Source of the DNA: Auriscalpium vulgare
Taxonomy: Eukaryota; Basidiomycota; Agaricomycetes; Russulales; Auriscalpiaceae
Length of the DNA: 64,000 nucleotides
Assembly: GCA_019915015.1 (NCBI GenBank)
Contig: JAHBBC010000014.1
Location: 1,426,001 to 1,490,000, forward strand
Direction of reading: 5' to 3'
The notes beneath the pieces are model-generated. The model had not been told where the DNA came from and ran no database searches. It saw nothing but the letters and a program-made list of their open reading frames with translations. Within the stretch, counting starts at the first letter, position 1, and the number at the start of each line of letters is the position of its first letter. Position numbers and translations under genes: made by a program. Shown here in pieces: positions 25,141 to 35,592 of the stretch.

Positions 25141-25217
25141 GCACATAAGCGCTGGGGTACAAATCTTGTGATGTCGACAGTCGACATCACAAGATTTGTA
25201 CCCCAGCGCTTATGTGC
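25141..25217. repeat. 77-bp perfect palindrome (38-bp arms, 1-nt centre)
   Basis: Left arm 25141-25178 and right arm 25180-25217 are exact reverse complements around the single base at 25179. The centre reads GTCGAC-A-GTCGAC. Pairing continues outside after one mismatch (25140/25218) for two more bases. The structure could form a long hairpin or cruciform. It lies just upstream of the minus-strand ATG at 25033, between that gene and a region of decayed gene pieces. Confidence 0.95.
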
Positions 25218-26115
25218 ACATGTCGAGATCTCCCTATTTAGAATTTAGCGTTGTCTCCGTTTCCCATCTGGCCACTTCGTCTTTCAGTCATGCCGCACCA
25301 ATCATCATGCATCACAACTAATCGCGCGAACGCGCTCAGCACCTTTCACTTCGGCTTCTCGCTGCTGCTCGACGTCGAGGTGCGCTCTCCGAGGACAAGG
25401 CGATGCGATCGCCGCCGGCACAGACATCGTGATGCCGGACAACATCGAGGGCACATCGGCGTGGCGAGCCGTCTGCTCGCACGCTGGAGCGGTAAGCAGA
25501 AGCGCTTTTCGACGAGTGGGGGAGGCGGGCGCGTGGGCTGCCGGGTAACTGAGTCGTGTTTATCAGGTATGTGGTCAGATACCTGAGTGTATGGGCACAG
25601 ACTGACCTAATCTCTCTATATCGTCGTCCGATATGTTCAGATTGCCGCACGATCATGGCCGGAGTCACACAAAATGCTCAAACGGTTAGCCAAGGCGAGT
25701 GTTACTTGCTATACAGGCTGTTTGACCATAGCACCCGCATGTCCGCACGTATGGCACGCCCGCGCTGTCTGATGAATGAGGCATTAAGGTGCGCTACGTT
25801 TGTCTGCTGACGCCCTGCTGTGCTAATACTGCCCTTGCCTCGCAGCCCAGGGCGTGCGCTGTGTGTCTTGAAAGACAGGCGCGCGGACACGCACGAGGCC
25901 GGCGACAGGGCAGTCGAGAGAACCTGCGTTTTTCTTCGCGGACGTGGCCGAGTGGACGCCTCATTCAGCGGACAGTGAGCGCGCTGGACGGGCTTGACCG
26001 TGTTGCGGAGGCGGCGCATACGACGACGCCGACAGCGCCAGCACCAGTGAGTCTACACAGCAACTCCCGGCGCTGTCCAAAAGCTCATACTGCGCGGGTC
26101 TAGCGCGATTTCAGG
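25218..26115. other. Decayed sequence, no supported gene
   Basis: Short open frames without motifs. A plus-strand frame at 25251-25400 (ALSTFHFGFSLLLDVEV) looks vaguely protein-like but breaks off. The region joins directly onto the broken oxidoreductase and may be its upstream flank. Confidence 0.35.
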
Positions 26116-27300
26116 CAGTACAGGCCCGCTCATACCCTCAGCCAACGTCTGCAACATCGGCGCCGGCTTCACGGGGGTATCTACCGCATATCATCTTGAG
26201 CAGACGCGAACACGACTGCGCTCAACGTAGCCGTTCTCGAGGCGCGCGATTCCTGTCAGCGGTGCCGTCTATCCGTGTTGCTCTCGGACATATGTTGAGG
26301 GCTGTCATTTTGTGCAGGCTCGGGAGCTACGGGTGCGTCGCGGTTTTGCTTGGATAGCGAAGACTTTGAATTTGACGAAGTGCGAATGATCGCGCGCATG
26401 TCGCAACGGTGGACAGCTCGCTCCACACAGTTTCGGCGAGTTCCAGTCAAATGTAGAGAAATTCGGGATCTACGACGCGATACGCGCTGTCGACATCGAA
26501 GAGCACGTCTATCGCGAACTCTCACGTATCGTGGAGAATGTGAACCTGGCGGGCAAGGTCGATTTCGAGCCGGCCGGACGCACAGCGCTCTTGTTCACGG
26601 AGAAGGAGGTCGACAGTGCACGGGAGAACTACGAGGCAGCAAAGGCGGCTGTAGTGAATTTGTCTGCGGTGCAGTGGCTAGACAAGGACACTGTTGAGAA
26701 GGTGAGAGCCGATTTTTCGACCAATATATTGTCGTGCTGAGACAAGATAGACATATGGCGCGTCACACCGGCCGTGCGCATGCCTGCAAGCAAAGTATGG
26801 CCCTTGAAGCTCGTCACACAACTCTACTACCTCGCCGCCAACGCTACACCCTCATTCACCCTCCACCTCCACACGCGCACCCCGGTCACCTCGATCACAC
26901 CCCTCAACTCCTCCGGGTCCCCAAGATGGACCCTCCACATGCCCCGCGGCGCGCTATCTTGCTGCTACGTTGTGCACGCGACCAACGCGTACGCCTCGCA
27001 CCTCCTCCCGCAGCTCACCGGGCGGGCCGGCATCGTGCCCACGCGCTCGCAGGTCGTCGCCATGCGCGCGGACGCGCCGCTCTCGCGCTCTGGCTTCGTA
27101 GCGAATCAGGGCTACGAGTACTGGCTGCCGCGCCCCGTGCGCGACGGGGACGCGGATGCGCGGCCACTGGTGATCCTGGGCGGGCGCGAGGCGTTGCCGG
27201 GGAAGGAGATGGGCGAGGCGGACGACGGTCGCGCGCAGGGTGCTTGGAGAGCGGTACGTGGCGGCGACGGTAAGCAGTCAATCATCCAGCATCTCGTATG
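26116..27300 (+). pseudogene. Broken FAD-dependent oxidoreductase (DAO family)
   Basis: Pieces of a D-amino-acid-oxidase-like flavoenzyme lie in order but in changing frames. At about 26150 the Rossmann start reads ANVCNIGAGFTGVSTAYHL, and then the frame is lost. ALNVAVLEARDSC follows in another frame, where ARDFCSGATGRNGG would be expected; only SGATG survives near 26310. At 26420-26700 GGQLAPHSFGEFQSNVEKFG continues to an open stretch of about 80 codons. At 26774-27240 a long intact piece holds VWPLKLVTQLYYLAANA, VVHATNAYASHLLPQL and IVPTRSQVVAMRA, typical of the family's substrate domain. The C-terminal FAD-contact segment (normally near GYTGHGM) is missing. Several frameshifts and the lost C-terminus support a pseudogene. 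Confidence 0.65.
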
Positions 27301-27720
27301 ATGTTTCAGATTGAGCTTGTTGCCCAGTTCTTTGTCTCTTTTACGCTGCAGAGCGCCTTGCGCGTGCGCGGCCCCGCAGCACGTACGCTGCTCGCGGCCA
27401 CCGCGGGCACAACCGCGGTGTTCTCATGTGCGGGGCACAAGGAGTGGCGCTTCCTAACTGAAGTCCCTCGCTTCCTGCACCCCGTGCTCCCGTTCCCGCA
27501 CGTCCTCGCTGCGCAGTCGCTCGTCGTTCTGCACAGCGCGCGGCCAGGGGCCTGGCACGCGCTGCTCATCCGCCCGCGGCCTGCGGCGCTGCTGCTCGTC
27601 GCCGCGCCCGCGGTGTGGTATGCCGCGCGCGCGCAGGCAACCGCGCAGATAGACGTGCTAGCGTACCTGCGCGGGCTGTGAAGTGTGGGCGCGCTTGGGT
27701 GCGAGCCGCCGCTGCAGTGA
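27301..27720 (+). pseudogene. GPI10/PIG-B-type mannosyltransferase fragment
   Basis: An open frame of 127 codons contains SCAGHKEWRFLTEVPRFLHP, then FPHVLAAQSL and AQIDVLAYLRGL. HKEWRF and the following pattern are typical of glycosyltransferase family 22, closest to GPI mannosyltransferase III (GPI10). After the stop, another frame reads SVGALGCEPPLQ, which looks like the family's later CEPPL block with the intervening PCHSTPW region deleted. The N-terminal catalytic two-thirds is absent; the piece abuts the oxidoreductase relic directly. It is a truncated, internally deleted relic and cannot be a working enzyme. Confidence 0.55.
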
Positions 27721-28820
27721 GTACCTTCCTGTCTCCCGCCGACCGCATTCTCTGACACGTCGTGCACCCGACCTGCATTAGGGGACTGACGTCGTGCAGC
27801 TTCCACTTCGGACGGGGGCGCAATCTCCCGTCAGACCCTGCGTTCCACGAGAGCGCCAAGATGCGAGAGGTGAACGAGGCACAGACCGCGGGGTATAAGC
27901 CCCGGGCGCAAGTTTTAATTCACATTTACAATCTAGATTGCTTTCTCCCTATGGGCCGTGCAATACCCATCCTCCATCCCCGTGTCCCTTGCTTCCCTAC
28001 ATTTCATGCAACAGACGACCACGGCATTCACGCGGGCTCACATAAGAGCAGTGCGCGAGGCTGCTGGACGAGCTCGACGCGGGCGCTGGAATCGCATTCG
28101 ACGGCGAGGGTCAAGTGGCCGGCTTGGCAGAGGATCGCATGAGGGCCACTTTGACAGGAAACGTTGGTGAGCCCGTGATACAACTCTACATGACGAGTTT
28201 GTGACTTACAGAGCCCCGAACGGCTTGAATTGCCACGCGACCGCAGCGAGCACGGCCCCACATCCTCTCGCCGAGGTCTTTCAGCCCGTGCGGACGCCTC
28301 CTCGCTCCGCACTCGCCCAGCTGCACACGAGCGAGACGCTCGCTATGAGCCACGGGGGTCAGATATGTGCGCGGCCCGTAGGGCATGTGGAGGCCCAGAG
28401 ATGCTGCGGAAGAACCTGCCCGTCCACCGAGCACAATAGGCATGCGAGACGTACGTATTGTGTCACGCCCGCTGAGCTGACGATCGTGTGGTGCCAAGGC
28501 GGTGGGCGCGACATCCTCCGCAGACATGACCTCCGCCAGGTCAAGCTCACACGACACTTCCCGCCTTACCCTACACATCGCCCTGGGAAACAACAGCATG
28601 TGTTCAAACTCAAGGGTGCATTCCTCCTTACACTGTCAATTCATTCTACTTTCTCATCGCACATGTTCTGCTCTTCAATGCGAAGGCGAGGGTCGCCGTG
28701 TCGTTCGTTTTCAACGGGTACGCGATGAGCCGGTGGCCGAATTGGATTGGTGACATGCGCCGCCATATGATTGCGCAGTAGTCTGCTCACAGAATGCGAA
28801 CATTTTATATGAATATTCAA
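27721..28820. other. No supported gene
   Basis: GC-rich sequence with short open frames on both strands. A plus-strand stretch at about 28050-28170 (LLDELDAGAGIAFDGEGQVA) looks coding-like but ends without a clear continuation. It may be more decayed gene sequence. Confidence 0.35.
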
Positions 28821-30815
28821 TTAGAACTGAGCTGGATACAGGGTTTGCATGAGTGCAAGGCCGCGCGTCCATGACACTACGAGGTCTGACGGAACAGGGC
28901 TTAGGAGCCATGGGGACACAAACTGATCCAAATACGAGACAACTTCCTGTGACTGCACGACATCCGTAGGTGGGTCAACAATAACGCTGTTCAGGTGGTC
29001 GGGAGGGCCAACTCGACCGACCCACGACGTCGCTCCTTCTCGGAGAGGATTGTTGCTCCGCTGGGAGTGCAACAGGTCGTTCTCCCGGAGCCCTGACCAG
29101 TCGACGCCGTACATCTCCAACTCCTCCTCATTCAGCTGCCCATCGTCACTTGATGGCATCAGGTATCCGTTCGGCAGACGGTCTCCGCGAACGCCGTGGA
29201 CGAGCATGTCAAAGCCGAACATGTCAGCCGGAGAGCGTCGGGGGCCACGGCCGCGCCGCATTTGAATCTTGTGATTATTCCAGCTCTCGGCAAAGAAGTT
29301 GAGTTCGGAATTAACCAGCGGGAGGAAGAGGTGATGCTGAAGCCATGTGTGGGCCATATTGTTCGCGTCCAGACCGTGGTGAAGTTCGAGCTGGGTGAAG
29401 AATTGGGCCCATTTTGCACCCACTTGGGCCGTTACATCAACCCAGAGGCGCTCAATGCGAACATTATGAATGCTTCTAGAGAATTTTGGGAGCTTCAGTG
29501 ATACACTCTAATAAATAGAAGACAAGAACGCGCCTTCCCCAGATGTAGGAGCCCCGGCGTTGTCCACGAAAATACTCCATCCATGCCGCAACCTCCAGGT
29601 TCTCCGTGCCGTGGTCTCCTCGAAGGCGCGAAGGGACGCCGTACTTTTCGGCACCTGAAAGAAACACAGCGAGCACTGTGGATGCTCGATTGTTGTTGCT
29701 GGCTCGGAGAGCCACGACAAGGCGGGAATAGCCATCGATGAACCCATGAATGACAATTCGCCAGCGGATCAATCCTTTGCAGATGCGTTCCCAATAAATA
29801 TCATATGGATCGTGGAAAAAATTAATCACTCACCGTGCTGGCCGTCATGGTGCCATAACGCGTTGGGCCCAGCTACGCGGTACTCGCGTCGACCGATGGT
29901 AATGCGTTGGAATACGCGCTGCACAGGATTGATCCGCATCAGAGAGGCTTGGACCCGTCGGCGGGGGACCCGGTGACCAAGCTGGCGTAGCATCCCGTCC
30001 AGCATACTCAAACTTGCATTTTGATAATGGAGGCGTAGGTCGTAAATGAGTTGGTCCAGGTCGTCGTCGCTGATGCTGGACTGTGGGCGCGTATAGGACG
30101 TGACCCTGAGGTCTGGCACAGGCGCGTCATCGCCGCCATGAGCAGAATCTAGAATAGATTTGGTAAATGGGTCAGCAGTAGACAATGAGAACGAGGATCA
30201 CCTGGAAGTTCATCCCCAGCCTGACCCGGCGTCGTCTCCAATGCCTCTAATTCTTCCACCTCCTGCCTGTCCACATTTGACCCCGACGACGAAGCGAATG
30301 GGTTCTCCTGAGGCTGAGCGATCCCGTACTCCAGAAGTTCATGCCGCACAGTTGTGCGGCCGATACCCAGGTAATCTGCGATCCCTTCAGTGGTACGATG
30401 TCGATAGGCCCAGCGAAGCCATTCTGGGTCAATACGGATGCGAGGGCGGCCCCTGCCCCCGTGATGTACAGTGGTCATGATGATTGGTCTGCCGTGGTGG
30501 GATTGATCGAGGACGGTACCGTACTGCAAGCGAATGTCATGCCGCATCATGGCAAGACTTTCATTGAGGGTGCCCAGCTCTTGCGGGGGGAAAATATTTG
30601 CATGCTTTCAAATGAATGAGTCATCTATGATTGAGGTGCAGCTGGAGACATACCTGAGAGACCAAGTTAGCGTACGCGTCCAGGTCATCGCCCAGCCTTG
30701 CTAGCACCGTTGAGTCCGCCATAGTTGCCATTGCCTCATTGGTTGCTTGGACATAGTGATGATAGCGCGCACGAAAGGCGTCCAGCAGCTCTGCACTAGG
30801 AGGCAGTAGGTCCAT
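28821..30815 (-). CDS. DDE integrase (rve-like) protein of a mobile element
   Basis: This protein has an N-terminal helical region and a helix-turn-helix (GRGRPRIRIDPEWLRWAYRH, then GIADYLGIGRTTVRHELLEYG). A long helical linker follows, then a retroviral-integrase-like core. Catalytic acids are visible: Asp in WHHDGQHG, Asp in RGDHGTEN, and Glu in VRIERLW, with 34 residues between the last two. The C-terminal part has RSPADMFGFDMLVHGVRGDR, typical of an agaricomycete integrase-core family. Five exons join in phase; the intron at 29476-29533 needs a GC donor. The frame is intact, so the gene may still be active or recently dead. No terminal repeats or tRNA-primed reverse transcriptase were found beside it. 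ATG 30815 is the first true Met; the 5' end could lie farther upstream. Confidence 0.75.
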
Positions 30816-31044
30816 AGCGTAGCCAAGGCTGGTGGTGGGACGAATTGCCTTCACGCGCCTAGCAGGGACTGGCAAGGCACGCCCAGATGCAATTCAGAAT
30901 GTGCCCAGAGCTGCTCGAAACTCCAAAAGCGAAGGATCAGCACTGTGTGAGGGGAGAGTGCAGCCTGAGTGTGGATGGGCGTAAGCGACGAGACGGAAGT
31001 CACCAGCCAAGCAGAAGAAGCGGGACACTGCACTGAAGTGCACC

Positions 31045-31212
31045 GTAGCAGATGTGGAGCAAACCACAGCGAACGCCGACCACACCGTAGGAAACCTTGG
31101 ACACACCGTAGCAGATCTGGAGCACACCGTAGCAAACTCCGAGCACACCGTAGCAAATCTCGATCACACCTTAGCGGATCTCGATCACACCGTAGCACAT
31201 CTCAACCGCGCC
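31045..31212 (+). repeat. 21-bp minisatellite, eight units, reading as coiled-coil heptads
   Basis: Eight diverged 21-bp units of the type CACACCGTAGCAGATCTGGAG lie head to tail. On the plus strand each unit reads as one heptad, consensus V-A-D/N-L-E/D-H-T, with Val and Leu at the two core positions. The frame is open from about 30985 to 31263. The minus strand is also open, as LLRCxxD-type heptads. A solitary copy occurs at about 31336-31360. No start codon or exon partner was established, so a gene is not claimed. Confidence 0.75.
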
Positions 31213-31922
31213 GCTCCTGTGCAGTACCTCGAGGGTGTGGTGGGGGGTCTACTGATATCATAGAATGGTGTTAAGCATCAGGTTCTCAATCACGGCTTTA
31301 CAGTATGAACTGCGAATAAAACTCATTGACCATTGAACTCGGACACACCATAGCAACTGGATCTCGTTCATGGGAAAGATGCATTACGTACGTTGATCTC
31401 GCGCTCGATTTTACAACGAAAATGGCGGTCGTAGGTCGGGCTCGGGGGCATGGTCCGTGTGCGCTACATGGCCGCTGTTGCGACTGCCTAGGAGCGCACA
31501 AGACCTTCGTCAGTATCGGCTGCGAGGATCAGCCAGTACTCGACGCACCTTTCCGGTGACCTCGTAGAACTGCCGCTGCCCCGCAAACAGGATTGCCGCG
31601 GGGAGCAAGCCCGTCGCCATGGCAGTGAAGTAGAACTTAAACTCGCTTGAAAGCTGAGCTTCAAACCGACGCGCGCAGGCCCTCGAACCTTCGCGACAGA
31701 ACTTGGAATTTTCCGCGATAACTCATGTCATACTATGGCAGTACATAAGCACAGTCTCTACTAGTACAGTCTTACTACAGAGGTCCGAGGACTCAGTACT
31801 CAGGACCGAGACCTAACTAGCATCACGTGGGAGAAAACATTGCGTCACCCGCGAACTGGCAGTCAAGCTGATTTCTCTTCCTCACCACCAATATCCTGTT
31901 CCTGTCATATGCTAAGTGCTGC

Positions 31923-33867
31923 ATGGCAGAGAACACCGCGTTCTCTTCTTCCGAGGAGGATGCCATCTCACGCCCCGTTATTCTCGACTCCCAGGAGGCG
32001 CGACCGACCACAATGTCTCCGGCAGAGTTTGCGGAGTACTACGAGATAGATAGGACCGTGCAAGAGATCATTTCCAGCCAGTTCAAACGAGTAGTATTTG
32101 TCCCTTTTGACCATGCGCGATGCTCATGGATGTGCTGCAGATTGCGCTGCAATTCCCAGACGAGCTTCTTTCTGATGCAGTGCCCATTTATCAGCGTCTG
32201 AAGGGGCGCATACAGGCCGACGCGGAGCTCTATGTTTTAGCGGACACGTCTTATGGCAGGCAGGTCCTTTCTGCTTGTCATCGTCAATACCTTGACACGC
32301 GATGTATACAGCTGCTGTGTAGACGAGGTCGCCGCGCAGCATGTCGATGCTGACGCAGTCATTCACTACGGACATGCGTGCATGAGCCAGTGAGTGAAAC
32401 CACAGGATGCGCTTCATCGCAATCATAATTGTTGGATACGTAGGACTTATCGCCTTCCAGTCATCTATGTTTTCGGGAAGAAGCCTGTCAATGACCTCGA
32501 TGACTTGACCCACAAATTGGTTGCCTCCTTGACGGCGACCGGTGTCAATGCCAGATCGGTTGTACTTCGGCACGATATAGCTTACACGCACCTAGCAGGT
32601 AATGCCCTAATTGTAATCACTGGTTTTAATGGGCTAAATTGTGGGCTGTTCAGATAGCATCCTGGAAACCCTGCGAGCTCGGCTGCAAGAAAGTCAAATA
32701 ACCGTATCCTACAGTGCTATTCCCCATAAACTTGATTCATCCACGACGTCTCCACGGACAATACAGAAGCCTGTGGAAGACTCCGATCCTCATATGTCCC
32801 CACCAATTCTATACGTCGGACCACCTAGCCTTGGGCTCACCAATCTCTTACTGACACACTCGTTGGTCCCTGTGCGTGCATTTGAAATCTATGGAAGCCG
32901 TGTTTTACGCATATACCTCAGGTACATCGTTACGACCCATCGACACGAGAAGTCCACCTCGAATCCGTACGGACGAACAAGATGTTGATGCGGCGATATG
33001 CTGTTGTGCAAAAGGCCCGCGAAGCTGATGTGGTTGGCATCCTGGTAGGGACACTTGGCGTCGGTACGTCTTCCGGCTCATGGATCGTCTCCTCCAGTTA
33101 ATCGTTTCACTGACATAGCGTCGTATCTACCTTTAATCTCACATCTGCGCCAATCATTGAAGCTCGCACACAAAAAGTCGTACACCATCAGCGTGGGGAA
33201 GCTCAACTCATCGAAACTTGCCAATTTCATGGAGATCGAGTGCTTTGTCCTCGTGGCATGTCCGGAAAACAGTCTGATTGAGGCGAAGGTAAGCGTCAGT
33301 ACACTACGGCGGACGTTTTCTGATGCTGCGTTCATGCAGGAGTTTTTACGGCCTATCGTGACACCATTCGAGCTCCAGATTGCTTTGCAACCTGAGCCGG
33401 TGTGGACGGGAGAGTATATCTTGGACTTTGAAAAGATTCTCGCCCAGGATGCTACAGCATCTAGCACACCTGGGAGAGATCTGGACGAGCCCACATTCTC
33501 TTTGGTGACCGGAAAGTACCGACACGCAAAACGATACGGCGGTAAATCTTCCGTTCCAACGGATGAGGTCGCAAGCCTGACCATTTCACATACAGGCGTC
33601 GACATGCCATCGAACGCAGATCCTAACCAGACTTCGGCAGTCATTTTACGCGATCAGAACGGCACGGTTGCAACTTTAAAAGACAGCGCTGCAGGTAGCG
33701 TTCATCTTGTCGTCTATTGATGACAAGACCTAATCGGCGGTTACACAGGTGAATTTCTGCAGTCGCGTACGTTTCAGGGTCTCGAAACACGGATCGGTTT
33801 GGACGCGCCGAGCTTGCTCGAACAAGGACGAAGTGGGATAGCTCGGGGATACGGTGAGACTGTTTGA
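31923..33867 (+). CDS. DPH2: Diphthamide biosynthesis protein 2 (DPH2)
   Basis: DPH2 partners DPH1 in the radical-SAM step that starts diphthamide formation on elongation factor 2 in the cytosol. Eight or nine exons chain to a full-length protein. Blocks include [50 protein letters not shown], then [39 protein letters not shown] and [20 protein letters not shown] followed by [11 protein letters not shown]. The C-terminus, after the last intron, reads [16 protein letters not shown] and ends at TGA 33867. The conserved GSCCVDE block needs removal of an intron with a GC donor (32260-32311). ATG 31923 opens [14 protein letters not shown], a normal acidic N-terminus for the family. The cysteines of the SYGSCC and ACPENS blocks are present. 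Confidence 0.93.
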
Positions 33868-34019
33868 TTTGGGTACAACAACTGTGTATATGTATGAGTA
33901 AAACGACTGCCATGTCTTACAACAATGACCTTCATCGTTGTGCTGATGCATAACAAAACCCTGACACTCATGATTCGTACACGATCTCTGAACGACAACG
34001 TCACTGCCAGGAGCGCAAA

Positions 34020-35291
34020 TCACTTCTTTCGAAGTTGTATCTGCTCAATATGTGAGACTCAGCGAATCTAGAAGGCTGACAAGATGTGTGCAGCACTCAC
34101 GGCGTTTTTCAGCTTCATGTATTCAAACATCGAGAACCCCTTTGCCATCAGCGCGCCGCCGACGAAGTCCAAATACTTTTCGTTCATCTCGGCCAATCGA
34201 TCTAGGTCTGCGACCGATTTGATCCCTTCGGACAACATGATGGTGTATTGATTTTCATCCAAGCCCAAGCTCCGGGTAAAGGTCCATATTTCCTCTACGT
34301 GCTGCAGCCGCGACGGCCCACTGCGCGCTGAAAATGCCAACAGCTGGCCATCGGGCGCGGGAAATTCCCCAGCTGCGGGTTGAAACCGGCTCAATGTGCT
34401 TTGGCTCAAATTTGCAATTTGCAGTTCGTCGTCTTGCTTTGCACCGGCTGGTCGAGCGTATGGCAAGGCCAATGCCCTCGACTTTCCGATGGGTTAGCTT
34501 CGTGCCGATCATTGATTTGTGTGACTTACCTTGCAGGATATCTGCCGCCGGATATTTAATATGGTCGCAGTCCCAGACCGCAGACGTGAAGACTCGGTCC
34601 TTGGGGTACGAACATCTTCAGCACCGTTCTTCAAACCGGAGATTACCACAGCGAGTGGGCTACTGTTGCCTGGTACAACCGCACTATCGCCTGGCACAGC
34701 GCTATTCAGCTTGTTATCACTGAAGCGCGGAGGGGAAGCAGAATCTAGCCGAGTTTCCGAGTTGCTAGTGGGAGCTGTATCTCGGTTGCCTTCAGAAAAG
34801 AGTCAAGACATACTGTAAGCACGGACTTTATTGGGTCAGCTGTACCTTGATCCTGTATGACCTTGGTCCCCTTCCGCTTGGCAGCTGCGTGCGCAATCAC
34901 TGAGGGCTGAAACACGGATGGGTGGGGGGGAGTGACGGTACTAGTCGATGGTGTCGTCTGTTCGGGGGCTCCATCGTGGTGTGATTCGAGGTTTACACGA
35001 TGACCCTCGCTGAGGTCGATGTCGTCCGTGTCGCCTTCGCTTGGCGACTCTTGTTTGAGAGGTAGGTGATCGGGCAAGCGACCTGACGCATACGAAACAT
35101 CGTCACGCGTATCGTCGTCCTGCATGTTCTTGAGAGTGTATTGTATAGCGCTCGTAGAGACGCCAAAGAAGGTGGCGAGGGATTTTTGCGTACAACCCTT
35201 ACCCTTCCGTAGGCGGATCAGAGCGCGATCACTGCGAGATAGCTTGCCAGTCCTTCCACCACCCTTCGTGTTTCGTTTAGGACGTGGAGGC
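34020..35291 (-). CDS. Helix-turn-helix protein with C-terminal helical domain (5' incomplete)
   Basis: The first recognisable exon encodes a basic stretch and an HTH: KLSRSDRALIRLRKGKG, then TQKSLATFFGVSTSAIQYTL and KNMQDDDTRDDV. A Ser/Pro/Thr-rich linker follows (QTTPSTSTVTPPHPSVFQPS). The C-terminal exon ends in a compact helical domain (LGLDENQYTIMLSEGIKSVA, then FVGGALMAKGFSMFEYMKL) that resembles a SAM-like or death-fold bundle. The pattern is that of a sequence-specific DNA-binding protein, and the HTH resembles those of transposon-derived regulators. Exon joins between 34472 and 34860 are uncertain, the stop may be at 34020, and the initiator Met was not found. Confidence 0.5.
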
Positions 35292-35592
35292 CTAGGTTTG
35301 TGATTAGACTATGTTGAGCGATAAAGCCAAAGAAGGACAACACGAACTGGGTGACCATTGCTCTTGACGGTGGTGTGGTAGGTGAGGTGCAATCAACAGG
35401 AGGGGACGGGCACGCTTCCGAGTCAAGACACCTTAAGGCAAACACCGACTTCCCGTCGTGTAATGATATTTAATGCTGTAGACCTTACACGTTTCCGCCG
35501 CCACCCTCTGGGGTTGCGCCCTCGGCCTCAAGGCCTCCGCACTTCGCCTACTAGTGTCTAAAAAAAGGAGATAGAGTATAGGCTTTACTTAA

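Noticed and set aside
26734..27273. 179-codon plus-strand frame, Arg/His/Pro-rich
   Set aside because: Overlaps the DAO-family piece in another frame; composition is a shadow of that coding sequence.
28186..28599. 137-codon minus-strand frame
   Set aside because: No recognisable domain and no splice continuation; lies in apparently decayed DNA.
30816..30875. Earlier start of the integrase frame
   Set aside because: The first codon of that extension is TTG, not ATG; the first true ATG is at 30815. A spliced upstream exon remains possible but was not found.
31045..31212. Regular repeats that could suggest a CRISPR array
   Set aside because: The units are contiguous 21-mers without spacers and each equals a coiled-coil heptad. 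The organism is a fungus.
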